From assembly GCF_900184735.1 (NCBI RefSeq), contig NZ_LT855393.1, positions 1 through 64,000 on the forward strand: a stretch of 64,000 nucleotides of DNA. Direction: 5' to 3'. Of this stretch, positions 1 to 8,756 are shown piece by piece. The notes beneath the pieces were generated by a model. The model did not search any database and was not told the DNA's origin. It saw nothing but the letters and a program-made list of their open reading frames with translations. Made by a program: the position numbers and the translations under genes. This stretch comes from Paucisalibacillus globulus. GTDB taxonomy: Bacteria; Bacillota; Bacilli; Bacillales; Amphibacillaceae. Numbering within the stretch: the first letter of the stretch is position 1; each line of letters starts with the position of its first letter.

Positions 1-118
1 CTCCCGCAGGACAATGGTTTTCGGTGGGGCGAGTAATCGCAGTCCCAAGGAACGCTACGAAAGCGATACATCGCACGCAGAAAAAGTGATTTTCTTTTTC
101 AAGGAGTCTCCGTGTATT
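1..118. repeat. Partial copy of a dispersed intergenic repeat
   Basis: The stretch containing TCGCACGCAGAAAAAG and then TTTTTCAAGGAGTCTCCGTG is shared almost base for base with the element at 12627-12803. The left part is cut by the window edge, and the right terminal repeat (GTGTATT followed by unrelated bases) has decayed. A 73-codon open frame running through it from 14 is not credible as a gene. Similar elements with GGAGTCTCCGTGTATT ends are common between genes in Bacillaceae (from memory, not checked). Confidence 0.6.
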
Positions 119-273
119 TCCTTCGCTAGTGTCGAGTATTCTGCCGGAGCGGTAGCATCATGCTTCACCAAATCAAATAAAATTACCGCACTGCTATCTT
201 TAAATCTAGAAAAAAATGCAGCAACAATTAAATAAGTCTAAATTCCTAATTCACTCAGATTCCGCGAATATAG

Positions 274-301
274 TAGACAACTTTCAAAATCGTGATAAAA
301 T
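274..301 (+). promoter_or_regulatory. Possible promoter of ypjP
   Basis: TAGACA (274-279) and TAAAAT (296-301) are separated by 16 bp and lie about 30 bp upstream of the ypjP start. Both hexamers depart from the sigma-A consensus, so this is a weak call. Confidence 0.3.
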
Positions 302-332
302 TTATATAAGAGATTTAAAAGGGGAAATTGCT

Positions 333-899
333 ATGAACTTGTGGATGAGAAAAATAGCCGTTGCTTTAATTGCTGTATTAACTTTTGGTCTATACACACC
401 AACCTACTTAATTGCAGATGAAGAAAATAATGAGGTTGTTTCTCCAAAAGGTCATGATCATAGTGAAATCGACGTTGAAGTTGTATCAAACGAAGATGAT
501 GAAGACATCGATGTCATTAGTACCTTTACAGAAAAAGCAAAACAACAAAGCTTAACCAAGTTTGGCCCTAAGATTTCTGAAAAAGTAGAAGTGGAATTCA
601 ATCAAATTATTTTACCTAAAATCGAACAAGCATTAGTAACTATTTTGGAAAATGAAGATACTTCTTATGTTTCCATTACCGAACAACCATCTAATGGATA
701 TGGAGAACGGATTTTTAATATCTATAATGAATTAACAAAAGAAGATATTGCAAAGTTTCATGTTAGACGTGACAACCGTCCTTTAGAAGGATATTGGTTT
801 AACTTCCATTATCATGTAAAGGAAGATAATTTCGAAACTCATTATACATTAGGCGAGATTTACTGGGATAAGAACACACCACCAAAATGGATGGCATAA
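333..899 (+). CDS. ypjP: YpjP family protein
   Basis: Homologue of the Bacillus subtilis YpjP family, a Bacillaceae protein of unknown function. The 188-residue product begins NLWMRK, then has a hydrophobic stretch (about residues 5-27) that reads as a signal peptide or membrane anchor, followed by an acidic linker. The family signature is intact in the C-terminal half: FHVRRD, GYWFNFHYH and YWDKNTPP. I chose the ATG at 333, not an in-frame codon at 216, because AAAAGGGGA precedes it at normal spacing and homologues start with the same LWMRK block. It is transcribed alone, convergent with the sspH pair, and shares a terminator with it. Confidence 0.85.
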   Translation: MNLWMRKIAVALIAVLTFGLYTPTYLIADEENNEVVSPKGHDHSEIDVEVVSNEDDEDIDVISTFTEKAKQQSLTKFGPKISEKVEVEFNQIILPKIEQALVTILENEDTSYVSITEQPSNGYGERIFNIYNELTKEDIAKFHVRRDNRPLEGYWFNFHYHVKEDNFETHYTLGEIYWDKNTPPKWMA

Positions 900-915
900 C
901 AATATATCTACAAGA

Positions 916-942
916 AAACCTCCAGCGATGGAGGTTTTTTTA
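916..942. terminator. Bidirectional terminator between ypjP and sspH
   Basis: AACCTCCA-GCGA-TGGAGGTT forms an 8-bp stem with a GCGA tetraloop followed by T6. The left side carries AAAA, so it can also end the convergent sspH transcript, whose last codons overlap it. Confidence 0.8.
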
Positions 943-1119
943 TTGTTGTTCATATAAATTGGTAAGTTGAACATCAAATTCATTTTGAGGATCATCCAGC
1001 GGGAAAATTCTTGCTGTATTATTTTCATTTACTTGTTGAATATACACCTGTCTCCCGTTATAAGTGACTTGCTTCATATCCGGTGATTGTGAAATTTCTT
1101 CAGCTCTCATACGATGCAT
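940..1119 (-). CDS. sspH: H-type small acid-soluble spore protein (second of tandem pair)
   Basis: A 59-residue protein of the SspH family: small spore-core proteins made late in sporulation in the forespore. The family pattern RAEEI-x4-PDMKQVTYNG-x-VYIQ-V-x5-TARI-PLDDP is visible along the whole length. I take ATG at 1119 (MHRMRAEEI) as the start because GGAGG lies 10 bp upstream, directly after the stop of the preceding paralogue; a longer frame reaching 1164 would overlap that gene and lacks a better ribosome site. Only 16 bp separate it from the upstream sspH copy, so the two should be cotranscribed. Confidence 0.88.
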   Translation of the reverse strand: MHRMRAEEISQSPDMKQVTYNGRQVYIQQVNENNTARIFPLDDPQNEFDVQLTNLYEQQ

Positions 1120-1135
1120 GTTTGATAAGCCTCCA

Positions 1136-1327
1136 TTATGATAACGATATTGGTCCAGATTCATTTAGTCCTTCTAAATCAACTTCTTGTTCATGATGAA
1201 TCGCATCCAGAGGAAATACTTTAGCTGTCTCCCCGCTAACTTCTTGAATATAAACTGGGATACCATGATAATGAACATTTACAAAAACATCCGACTGGAC
1301 AATCTTTTCTGCACGTTGTATATCCAC
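1136..1327 (-). CDS. sspH: H-type small acid-soluble spore protein (first of tandem pair)
   Basis: A 63-residue SspH-type protein beginning MDIQRAEKIVQSD and containing GIPVYIQEV and AKVFPLDA, the family's conserved core. AAGGAGAG precedes the ATG. It is clearly diverged from its downstream neighbour (roughly 40 percent similar by eye), so the tandem arrangement is an old duplication. Upstream, GTATA (1388-1392 on the reverse strand) and CAAAAATA (1364-1371), 16 bp apart, weakly resemble a sigma-G promoter, which would fit forespore expression. Confidence 0.88.
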   Translation of the reverse strand: MDIQRAEKIVQSDVFVNVHYHGIPVYIQEVSGETAKVFPLDAIHHEQEVDLEGLNESGPISLS

Positions 1328-1643
1328 GTTTTTCTCTCTCCTTCTGTTTCCTCATGGTACCATTATTTTTGGCAAATACTATTGTCCTATACAAGGTTAA
1401 AACTGGGATGAATTGAAACAAATTTCCATTTTTAAAAGGTGTCTAGGAAGGCTCTTTCTAATGATTTTTTGTTACATACTAAAAAGTAAAATAAATTAAA
1501 ACCGCCGTCAGACAGACACAGATTTTAAGAAGAAATTTCATTCTCTCACCCCACCATAAAGGTAACGTTACCTTAAGTATAAGGAAGAAAGATTAAGCAA
1601 TTGGTGAGCCAAAGTAAATCCTCTGTAAATTCGAACAAAATAA
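1328..1643. other. Intergenic region with a 16-bp palindrome
   Basis: No credible coding sequence is seen here on either strand. It contains the possible sigma-G promoter for the sspH pair and a perfect palindrome, AAGGTAACGTTACCTT, at 1559-1574. The palindrome could be an operator, but no flanking gene has its promoter immediately next to it; the gene at 1685-2089 points into this region and ends at the terminator just to the right. Confidence 0.5.
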
Positions 1644-1676
1644 AAAACTAGTTGGATTATAAACCAACTAGTTTCA
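1643..1676 (-). terminator. Terminator of the 1685-2089 gene
   Basis: On the minus strand an 11-bp perfect inverted repeat (AAACTAGTTGG ... CCAACTAGTTT) is followed by a T-rich run (TTTTTTA). It ends 9 bp after the stop codon of the upstream minus-strand gene. Confidence 0.8.
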
Positions 1677-1684
1677 TCTATTAT

Positions 1685-2089
1685 TTATTCCATAGTTGAA
1701 AAAGTTTCTTTGACAATTATGGATTGCGTTACTCTTACTTTTTTATGTTCTTTAAAATCCTCTTCTTCTACAAGACCTAGCTTTAATGCGGACTCTAGTT
1801 TTTCTGTGTCTGGAATTTTCGTTTCGATTATAAACTCTTTTAAATTGAGCTGTTCCAATTGTTCCACCGTTCCTGCATCATCATAGCTAACTGCGGAACG
1901 GATCTGACGTTGTAACTTATAATTCCCTTGTCTGATTTCTCCCTTGCTTTGTTTCCCGAATGACGAATCCAATGCTTCATGAAATTTCTTTTTTAAATCA
2001 TTCATCTCTATTTCTATTTCTTTTTTTCGCTTATTTAAGTCAACATACCGCTTCATCTCTTCTTCCGTTATGGCTAAGACTTTATCCAT
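1685..2089 (-). CDS. Hypothetical protein with N-terminal coiled coil
   Basis: I do not recognise this 134-residue protein. Residues about 5-45 are strongly charged and heptad-like (EEEMKRYVDLNKRKKEIEIE then NDLKKKFHEAL), predicting a coiled coil, and the rest is mixed charged with no signal peptide or membrane segment, so it should be cytosolic. The ATG at 2089 is preceded by GGAGGGGAG; a TTG five codons upstream would sit on top of that site and is rejected. It is a single-gene unit with its own terminator. A phage recombination-mediator-like fold was considered but nothing around it is phage-like. Confidence 0.65.
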   Translation of the reverse strand: MDKVLAITEEEMKRYVDLNKRKKEIEIEMNDLKKKFHEALDSSFGKQSKGEIRQGNYKLQRQIRSAVSYDDAGTVEQLEQLNLKEFIIETKIPDTEKLESALKLGLVEEEDFKEHKKVRVTQSIIVKETFSTME

Positions 2090-2243
2090 GGTTCTCCCCT
2101 CCAAATAGTACGTATATTCATTCCTATGTAAGAGGAGTGAACTTCATTCCAAAAAATATGGACGAGCCTTACTGTGATCAAGAAGCATTTTTTAGAAAAA
2201 CTTGAATATATATGGTGGATAAAATCATGGAGGTGTATTTAGT

Positions 2244-2717
2244 TTGGAACCAAAGATAATAAAGAAAAGTTCATTTAAACTAATCGGATTCCGCCTCACG
2301 CCAAATCATGACCAAAACGAAGAACAACATCATATCAACAGAACGGTTTCCCATTTAAGATCTATTTCTGAGCAAATACCAAATAAAGTAAGGGAAGATA
2401 TTCTAGTCATTCAAATTTATCCAACCATGGAACAGTTTAATCCTTTTCAAGATAAAGACAGCTTACTCATTGGGTATGAAGTAGAAAATGAAGAAGGAGG
2501 TACGGAAAAAACTAATCTTTACACAATTGAAGAAAATATGTATGTTAATTGTAAACACAACGGATCCCGCTCTGATATTTATAAGACCTATGATTATCTT
2601 TATAATAATTGGATTCAAAAAAATCGCTGTATCCCATTAGGTTTTAATATGGAGATTTGGAAAGATGATGGTGAATCCACTGTAGACATATGTGTGCCTG
2701 TAAATAAATTACCTTAA
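2244..2717 (+). CDS. GyrI/AraC-type effector-binding domain protein
   Basis: A 157-residue protein resembling stand-alone small-molecule-binding domains of the GyrI/SOUL-like superfamily, as found at the C-terminus of AraC and MerR regulators. The features seen are FKLIGFRLT near the N-terminus, a central acidic segment (SLLIGYEVENEE) and C-terminal CIPLGFNMEIW...VDICVPV, which fits that domain's order. No DNA-binding domain is attached. The start is TTG, supported by ATGGAGGTG about 8 bp upstream. A ligand cannot be deduced. It is monocistronic. Confidence 0.55.
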   Translation: MEPKIIKKSSFKLIGFRLTPNHDQNEEQHHINRTVSHLRSISEQIPNKVREDILVIQIYPTMEQFNPFQDKDSLLIGYEVENEEGGTEKTNLYTIEENMYVNCKHNGSRSDIYKTYDYLYNNWIQKNRCIPLGFNMEIWKDDGESTVDICVPVNKLP

Positions 2718-2835
2718 CTAGGTATTGGGGTTTAGTCCTTTTCTTCTAATGGCAATACTGACAAAGTGTACTATCGACCTAGGATAAGTACAATTCATTA
2801 TCATATACTTGTAAAAAATGGATAGGAGTGGCAAT

Positions 2836-4350
2836 ATGACTACGAACAAGCTATGGAAGAGGGGGCTTTTGGCCTTCTTATTTGTACTATTGTTGTCTGT
2901 ACCTCTAGTTTTACATAATAAATCACAGCCAGTAAACGCCTCAGATGAAACCACCCAAGACGAATCATTAGCGGATAAACTAAACCAGATTCTTTCAAAC
3001 AGTGCCCTCGATGGAACGACTACAGGTGTAAGCATACGAAACGCAGATTCAGGAGAACTATTATATTCATATTATGGCGACCATCGCTTACATCCCGCTT
3101 CAAATATGAAGATACTGACGTCTATTGCAGCACTAGAAACTTTAGGGAAAGACTATCAGTTTACAACAGAAGTATTAACAGATGGAACGATTAAAGGAGA
3201 AGTACTTCAAGGTAATCTGTACTTAAAAGGAAAAGGTGACCCAACTTTATTAAAAACGGATTTGGATCAATTCGCAGCGGATTTAAAAGCAAAGGGTATC
3301 TCCAAAATAAAAGGGAACTTAATTGGCGATGATACCTGGTATGATGATGTACGACTTTCTCAAGACCTCAACTGGTCTGATGAGCCTTTCTACACTGGTG
3401 CCCAAGTTTCAGCACTAACACTATCACCAAATGAAGATTATGATGCAGGAACTATCATAGTAGAGGTATACCCGGGTAAAGAAGTTGGCGATAAACCTAT
3501 TGTCAAACTTACACCACATACGGATTATGTACACATCGTAAATAACGCTTCAACTGACAGTACCGATCATAGTCGCTCCATTTCAATCGAAAGAGAACAC
3601 GGATCCAATAACATTGTAATTGATGGGGTCATTCCTCTCGAAGGTTCGAATGCTAGATCCTGGGTCTCTATCTGGGAACCAACTGGATACGCAGTTGATG
3701 TATTTAAAAAGTCTTTAGAAGAAAAAGGAATTACACTAATAGGGAATTCCAAAGCAACAGTAGGAACAACTCCAACAGATGCAACATTACTTACTTCTAA
3801 GAAATCCATGAGGTTAGAAGAATTACTCATCCCATTTATGAAACTAAGTAACAATGGTCATGGGGAAACACTTGCAAAAGAAATGGGTAAGGTCCGGCAT
3901 GATGATGGTAGCTGGGCAAAAGGGCTAGATGTGATGGAAGAAGTTATTACGCAATTTGGGGTAAACAACGAAACCATTCTCCTTCGTGATGGTTCTGGGA
4001 TGTCCCATAAAAACATGATCCCTGCAAATGAACTCTCCCAACTACTTTTTGAAGTACAGGATGAAGAGTGGTATCCTGCTTTTGAGAACTCGTTACCTGT
4101 GGCTGGAAATGCTGAGCGTCTGGTTGGTGGAACGTTACGATACCGAATGTCTGATGGACCGGCAGCTAATAATGTTATGGCAAAGACAGGATCATTAACT
4201 GGAGTATCTTCATTATCAGGTTATGTCACATCTAAAGATGGGCAAAAATTAATCTTCTCAGTTGTCGTGAATAACTTTTTAAGTTCTTCCACTGCTATAC
4301 GAAATATTGAAGATGCTATTGCAATTGAATTAGCAAATTACGAATTTTAA
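2836..4350 (+). CDS. dacC: D-alanyl-D-alanine carboxypeptidase/endopeptidase, PBP4a type (S13 family)
   Basis: A penicillin-binding protein that trims D-Ala from peptidoglycan stem peptides and may cut cross-links outside the membrane. The 504-residue product has a signal peptide (about 1-35), the active-site tetrad SNMK at 89-92, the SxN motif SNN in KLSNNGHGE, and the KTG box in MAKTGSLTGVSS. The length and the large insertion between SxxK and SxN fit family S13 (PBP4a of B. subtilis). I start at the ATG at 2836, preceded by AGGAGTGGCAAT, rather than 2818, whose region forms that ribosome site. It is monocistronic with its own terminator. Confidence 0.9.
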   Translation: MTTNKLWKRGLLAFLFVLLLSVPLVLHNKSQPVNASDETTQDESLADKLNQILSNSALDGTTTGVSIRNADSGELLYSYYGDHRLHPASNMKILTSIAALETLGKDYQFTTEVLTDGTIKGEVLQGNLYLKGKGDPTLLKTDLDQFAADLKAKGISKIKGNLIGDDTWYDDVRLSQDLNWSDEPFYTGAQVSALTLSPNEDYDAGTIIVEVYPGKEVGDKPIVKLTPHTDYVHIVNNASTDSTDHSRSISIEREHGSNNIVIDGVIPLEGSNARSWVSIWEPTGYAVDVFKKSLEEKGITLIGNSKATVGTTPTDATLLTSKKSMRLEELLIPFMKLSNNGHGETLAKEMGKVRHDDGSWAKGLDVMEEVITQFGVNNETILLRDGSGMSHKNMIPANELSQLLFEVQDEEWYPAFENSLPVAGNAERLVGGTLRYRMSDGPAANNVMAKTGSLTGVSSLSGYVTSKDGQKLIFSVVVNNFLSSSTAIRNIEDAIAIELANYEF

Positions 4351-4355
4351 TAGTA

Positions 4356-4399
4356 GGCTACCTGTTATTGTATCTCATCAATAATAGGTAGCCCTTTTT
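4356..4399 (+). terminator. Terminator of dacC
   Basis: GGCTACCT pairs with AGGTAGCC, extended by TTATTG/CAATAA with slight imperfection, and is followed by TTTTT. Confidence 0.8.
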
Positions 4400-4500
4400 A
4401 TATTGGTTTTCTGCATAGGACTTTTTACTTAACTTTTCGGAAAATTAACCGATAATATATCTAACATGTCTTGCCATAACATCAAAGAGGAGTTCAGAAA

Positions 4501-6201
4501 ATGAGAAAAGGAATTACTAGACAGCTGGGAATCATTATTATTGCCGTATTTTTAATTTCACTTATTATTACTTCAATATCTAATTATTGGGTCACCTACC
4601 AAAACACATATGAAGCCGCTGGGATTGAAGCCGTAGGGTGCGCCAATATTACTACTGGCTTAATTGATCCTAATGAATTAGAAGAGTTGGTTAACGGCGA
4701 TTCTAATAAAGAAATGGATCTACAACATGCAATCAATTGGACGGTAGACCATAAGCATATTTTTGAAAATCAATATATTATTGCTTTAGACGGGACTATT
4801 CTGGTTGCAGACGATAACTTTGAAAAACAGGGGATATCTGCTGGGGATAGTTTCTATCTCGATCAAGATTTAGTTAAGACCATTATCGATACCAAGGCAC
4901 CCGCTTACTCTGAAATTTATGAGGCTGGTGGAATGAAGCGATTAACAGGATATGCACCAATCTTCAAGGACCATGATCCAACAAAGGAAATTATCGCGCT
5001 TAACGCTATTGATTTTAATGCCGATATCGTTACCGAACGGACCATTAACTCGGTAAAAGATAGTGTTTTACTAGGACTTATTCCTTTAATTATTGCTTGT
5101 ATTATTACCATTATCATCATTGGAAGAAAGACAAAGCCACTTAAATCACTAAATGATTATGCGAAACAAATTGCGAATGGAGACCTAACCGTTCCAAAGT
5201 TAGAAGTTAAAAACAAAGATGAAATTGGTCAGTTAGCAGAGACATTTAACCAAATGGCAGAAAATCTAAGACACGTCATTAAAGAATTCAATTCAAGTGC
5301 TGACCATGTTGCTGTTTCTACTAAGGAACTTGTAACTAGGGTGAAACAGACAAACGCGGCATCTGAAGAGATAGCGGCAACGATGGAAGAGTTATCAGCA
5401 GGTGTTGATACGCAAGTTCGAACGATCGAAGAGACATCCAGCACGATTAATGTGATGTCAGATGGTATCCAACAGATAGCTACTAGTGCTCACGAAGTCT
5501 CGAATACCGCCGTCGAAGCTAATGACAATGCTAATAGAGGGAAAGAATCAAGTACGTTAGCAATTCAACAGATGAATGAAATCAAGAACACGGTAAACGA
5601 GTTATCTACTGTAATAAAAGGACTTGGGGAACGGTCCAAGGAAATTACTCATATTATTGAAATCATTACGGATATAGCTGACCAAACGAATCTATTATCT
5701 TTAAATGCATCGATTGAGGCTGCTAGAGCTGGCGAGTACGGCAGAGGATTTGCAGTTGTAGCGAATGAAGTTAAAAAGTTAGCCGAGCAATCTTCCAACT
5801 CTGCTTTACAAATCTCCCAGTTAATTAACGCTACTCAAAACGACGTGGGAGAAGCAGAAGTGTCTATGGATGTAGCGAAGAACGAAGTAAGTAACGGTAT
5901 TGGTATAGTAGAAGAAGTAGGACATTCATTTGAACAATTAACTAGTTATATTCAGAACGTAAGTATGCAAATACAAGACGTTTCTGCTGCTGCTCAACAA
6001 ATGACGGTAGGATCTCAGGAGATTGTTAACTCCATGGACCACGTAACTAGTATTTCAGAAACAGCTTCCACTAACACTCAAGAAGTTACTGCCAGAACAG
6101 AACAACAAGTTGAATTAATGAATCAAGTTAATGAAGCCATTACCATTCTTTCCACAACAGCCGAAAAATCTCGTGCACTCATTTTGAAATTTAAGATATA
6201 A
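4501..6201 (+). CDS. Methyl-accepting chemotaxis protein
   Basis: A transmembrane chemoreceptor of 566 residues. The order is: transmembrane segment 1 (about 8-30), extracellular sensor of about 150 residues that looks like a single Cache domain, transmembrane segment 2 (about 184-207), HAMP (208-262) and a long cytoplasmic signalling coiled coil. The kinase-contacting tip is intact at about 390-430 ([19 protein letters not shown], then [18 protein letters not shown]). It would control CheA through CheW, with methylation sites in the EE/QQ-rich flanking helices. RBS GAGGAG precedes the ATG. Its ligand is unknown; no che genes are nearby, so it is a scattered receptor. Confidence 0.92.
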   Translation: MRKGITRQLGIIIIAVFLISLIITSISNYWVTYQNTYEAAGIEAVGCANITTGLIDPNELEELVNGDSNKEMDLQHAINWTVDHKHIFENQYIIALDGTILVADDNFEKQGISAGDSFYLDQDLVKTIIDTKAPAYSEIYEAGGMKRLTGYAPIFKDHDPTKEIIALNAIDFNADIVTERTINSVKDSVLLGLIPLIIACIITIIIIGRKTKPLKSLNDYAKQIANGDLTVPKLEVKNKDEIGQLAETFNQMAENLRHVIKEFNSSADHVAVSTKELVTRVKQTNAASEEIAATMEELSAGVDTQVRTIEETSSTINVMSDGIQQIATSAHEVSNTAVEANDNANRGKESSTLAIQQMNEIKNTVNELSTVIKGLGERSKEITHIIEIITDIADQTNLLSLNASIEAARAGEYGRGFAVVANEVKKLAEQSSNSALQISQLINATQNDVGEAEVSMDVAKNEVSNGIGIVEEVGHSFEQLTSYIQNVSMQIQDVSAAAQQMTVGSQEIVNSMDHVTSISETASTNTQEVTARTEQQVELMNQVNEAITILSTTAEKSRALILKFKI

Positions 6202-6211
6202 TCTTTTGCAC

Positions 6212-6257
6212 AACTATCTTATATTGCTGTTCATTCAGTAATATAAGATAGTTTTTT
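6212..6257 (+). terminator. Terminator of the chemoreceptor gene
   Basis: AACTATCTTATATTGCTG and its nearly perfect complement CAGTAATATAAGATAGTT enclose a 6-nt loop and are followed by TTTTT. Confidence 0.85.
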
Positions 6258-6295
6258 ATAACTATAATTACTTTTTGTAAGTTGATAATAAATAG

Positions 6296-6324
6296 TTGCA
6301 ATTGGTTAATAACCATGTTAAGAT
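6296..6324 (+). promoter_or_regulatory. Promoter of the FMN reductase pair
   Basis: TTGCAA (6296-6301) and TAAGAT (6319-6324) are separated by exactly 17 bp. The predicted start point is about 6331, giving a leader of roughly 105 nt. Confidence 0.5.
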
Positions 6325-6354
6325 TACTAATGTTGAATTCAAATATATTGAATT
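6304..6354. promoter_or_regulatory. Two candidate operator palindromes at the FMN reductase promoter
   Basis: GGTTAATAACC (6304-6314) lies between the -35 and -10 hexamers, and AATTCAA-ATATA-TTGAATT (6336-6354) lies just after the predicted start point. These positions are classic for repression. Quinone- and azo-reductase genes in Bacillus are often controlled by MarR/DUF24 repressors binding such sites; the actual regulator is not in this window. Confidence 0.4.
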
Positions 6355-6435
6355 AAAGATAAACTATTTCGGATTATTTTGAATTATCTTATCTTTACTT
6401 CAGCTAATAAACACATCTCAGAGGAGGAAATGATT

Positions 6436-6990
6436 ATGGTAAGAATTGGTATTGTTCAAGGTAGTGTACGTGAAGGACGTAACGGTGCTGCTGTTGCAGA
6501 TTGGATGTTAAACTTCGCTAACAACCGTAATGATGAAGGTGTTGAATATGAACTAGTAGATCTTGCTGATTACGATCTTGCTTTCTTAGGATCTAAAGCA
6601 TCTCAAACGGAAGAAGCTCAAGCTGCTGCTAAAGCTTGGTCTGAAAAAATCGCTTCATTTGATGGTTATGTTTTCGTAACTCCTGAATACAACCACACAG
6701 TAGGTGGCGCATTGAAAAATGCTCTAGATTACTTAAACCCTGAAGTGAATAACAAAGCTGCAGGCTTTGTAGGATATGGAAGTCTTGGCGGTACTCGTGC
6801 ACATGAAAACCTTCGTTTAATCTTAGGTGAACTTCAAGTTGCTGACGTTCGTACTGCTGTTACATTCTCACTAATGGCTGACTTTGAAAACATGAGCGTA
6901 TTCAAACCAGCTGACTACCATGCTGATAATGCTAACGGAATGTTAGACCAAGTTATCTCATGGAGCCGCGCTCTAAAAACAGTTCGATAA
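6436..6990 (+). CDS. NADPH-dependent FMN reductase (first copy)
   Basis: A 184-residue flavodoxin-fold oxidoreductase of the NADPH-dependent FMN reductase/azoreductase family. It has the N-terminal flavin-phosphate loop GSVREGRNG (residues 8-16), PEYNHTVGGALKNALDYL (the family's central motif) and GYGSLGGTRAHE. Likely work is reducing FMN, quinones or azo compounds in the cytosol. The start is ATG at 6436, spaced 8 bp from GAGGAGG; two earlier in-frame ATGs, at 6430 and 6379, are worse placed. It is followed 20 bp later by a second copy about 95 percent identical in protein. Confidence 0.85.
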   Translation: MVRIGIVQGSVREGRNGAAVADWMLNFANNRNDEGVEYELVDLADYDLAFLGSKASQTEEAQAAAKAWSEKIASFDGYVFVTPEYNHTVGGALKNALDYLNPEVNNKAAGFVGYGSLGGTRAHENLRLILGELQVADVRTAVTFSLMADFENMSVFKPADYHADNANGMLDQVISWSRALKTVR

Positions 6991-7010
6991 AAAGGATAGA
7001 GGGAAATAAA

Positions 7011-7628
7011 ATGGGATTATTTGATAAATTATTTGGAAAATCAAAACAGGAAGAGGTAACGACTATGGCTGAAACATTAAGAATTGCAATTGTTCAAGGT
7101 AGTGTACGTGAAGGACGTAACGGTGCTGCTGTTGCAGACTGGACAGTAAACTTCGCCAACAACCGTAATGATGAAGGTGTTGAATATGAGTTAGTAGATC
7201 TTGCTAATTATGACCTTGCTTTCTTAGGTTCTAAGCAATCTCAAACGGAAGAAGCTCAAGCTGCTGCTAAAGCTTGGTCTGAAAAAATGGCTTCATTCGA
7301 TGGCTATGTATTCATCACTCCAGAATACAACCACACAGTAGGTGGCGCATTGAAAAATGCTCTAGACTACCTAAACCCTGAATTAAACAACAAAGCTGCT
7401 GGTTTTGTAGGATATGGAAGTCTTGGTGGTACTCGTGCTCACGAAAACCTACGTCTAATCCTTGGTGAACTTCAAGTTGCTGACGTTCGTACTGCTGTTA
7501 CATTCTCACTAATGGCTGACTTTGAAAACATGAGTGTATTCAAACCAGCTGATTACCATGCTGACAATGCTAACGGAATGTTAGACCAAGTTATCTCTTG
7601 GAGCCGTGCTCTTAAAACAGTACGTTAA
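7011..7628 (+). CDS. NADPH-dependent FMN reductase (second copy, with N-terminal extension)
   Basis: Nearly identical to the upstream gene through residues 25-205; the last 75 or so residues are the same, and only about nine substitutions are seen in total. It differs by an N-terminal extension, MGLFDKLFGKSKQEEVTT, which is amphipathic and basic like known membrane-touching helices. AGAGGGA precedes the ATG at 7011. An internal ATG at 7065 with a weaker GGAAGAGG site would give a product without the extension, so two forms are possible. Cotranscribed with the first copy; both end at the terminator at 7640. Confidence 0.82.
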   Translation: MGLFDKLFGKSKQEEVTTMAETLRIAIVQGSVREGRNGAAVADWTVNFANNRNDEGVEYELVDLANYDLAFLGSKQSQTEEAQAAAKAWSEKMASFDGYVFITPEYNHTVGGALKNALDYLNPELNNKAAGFVGYGSLGGTRAHENLRLILGELQVADVRTAVTFSLMADFENMSVFKPADYHADNANGMLDQVISWSRALKTVR

Positions 7629-7639
7629 TCATGTTTAAA

Positions 7640-7674
7640 AGCACCAGCCACATATTGTGGCTGGTGCTTTTTGT
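7640..7674 (+). terminator. Terminator of the FMN reductase operon
   Basis: AGCACCAGCCACA and TGTGGCTGGTGCT form a long GC-rich stem with a very short loop, followed by TTTTTG. Confidence 0.9.
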
Positions 7675-7738
7675 TATGGATATCGTTATTTATGTTGGTT
7701 TGGGAGGCATTCATCATTTTAACCGTGAATTTGGAGTA

Positions 7739-8710
7739 AAATGATGTGCGAATTCCTGTCATACATCATCACTACTATGATTTTGGTCTAAAATGATGTG
7801 CGAACTTCTGTCATTCTTCTTTTCAATCATAATTCTGAAGACAAATGATGCATGAACCACTCTCATTCTTCTTTTCACTCATGATTCTAAAGCTATATGA
7901 TGCATGCACTACTCTCATTCTTCTTTTCACTCATGATTCTGATGCTAAATGATGCAAGAACCACTCGCATTCTTCTTTTCAGTCATAATTCTGATGCTAA
8001 TTGATGCATGAACTACTCGCATTCTTCTTTTCAGTCATAATTCTGATGCTAATTGATGCAAGAACCACTCGCATTCTTCTTTTCAAGCATGATTCTAAAG
8101 CTAAATGATGCATGCACTACTCTCATTCTTCTTTTCACTCATGATTCTGATGCTAAATGATGCAAGAACCACTCGCATTCTTCTTTTCAAACATAATTCT
8201 GATGCTAATTGATGCATGAACTACTCTCATTCTTCACTTCAATCATAATTCTGAAGCTAAATGATGCATGAACCACTCTCATTCTTCTTTTCAACCATGA
8301 TTCTAAAGCTAAATGATGCATGCACTACTCTCATTCTTCTTTTCACTCATGATTCTGATGCTAAATGATGCATGAACCACTCGCATTCTTCTTTTCAAAC
8401 ATAATTCTGATGCTAATTGATGCATGAACTACTCGCATTCTTCTTTTCAGTCATATTTCTGATGCTAATTGATGCAAGAACCACTCGCATTCTTCTTTTC
8501 AACCATGATTCTAAAGCTAAATGATGCATGAACTACTTGCATTCTTCTTTTCAAACATGATTCTGATGCTAATTGATGCATGAACCATTCTCATTCTTAT
8601 TTTCAATCATGATTATAAAGCTAAATGATGCATGAATCACTCTCATTCTTCACTTCAATCATGATTCTGAAGCTAAATGATCCAAGAACCACTCTCATTC
8701 TTCTTTTCAA
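7739..8710. repeat. Tandem array A: 19 units of a 52-bp repeat
   Basis: The GATG that opens each unit recurs at 7743, 7795, 7847 and so on to 8679: 18 intervals of exactly 52 bp, with no insertion or deletion. The typical unit is AAATGATGCATGAACCACTC followed by TCATTCTTCTTTTCA, then a linker like ATCATGATTCTGAAGCT. The ATGA/TCAT arms form a small dyad around ACCACTC. The first two units carry the variant ATGATGTGCGA. A CATGCACTACTC variant recurs at 7899, 8107 and 8315, every 208 bp (four units), so blocks of four have been duplicated. The array fills the gap between convergent transcription units and has no open frame, since 52 is not a multiple of three. Confidence 0.97.
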
Positions 8711-8756
8711 CTACTTCCCAGTGTCCAAATGACACATAGCAACCCCACGTGCAATC

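Noticed and set aside
14-235. 73-codon frame at the left edge
   Set aside because: It runs through the dispersed repeat copy, with no ribosome site.
1685-2089. Phage Gam-like or recombination gene
   Set aside because: Only a generic charged coiled coil is seen and no phage genes lie nearby.
7739-8710. CRISPR array
   Set aside because: Full-length tandem units without unique spacers, all positions of the 52 bp being repeated, and no cas genes nearby.
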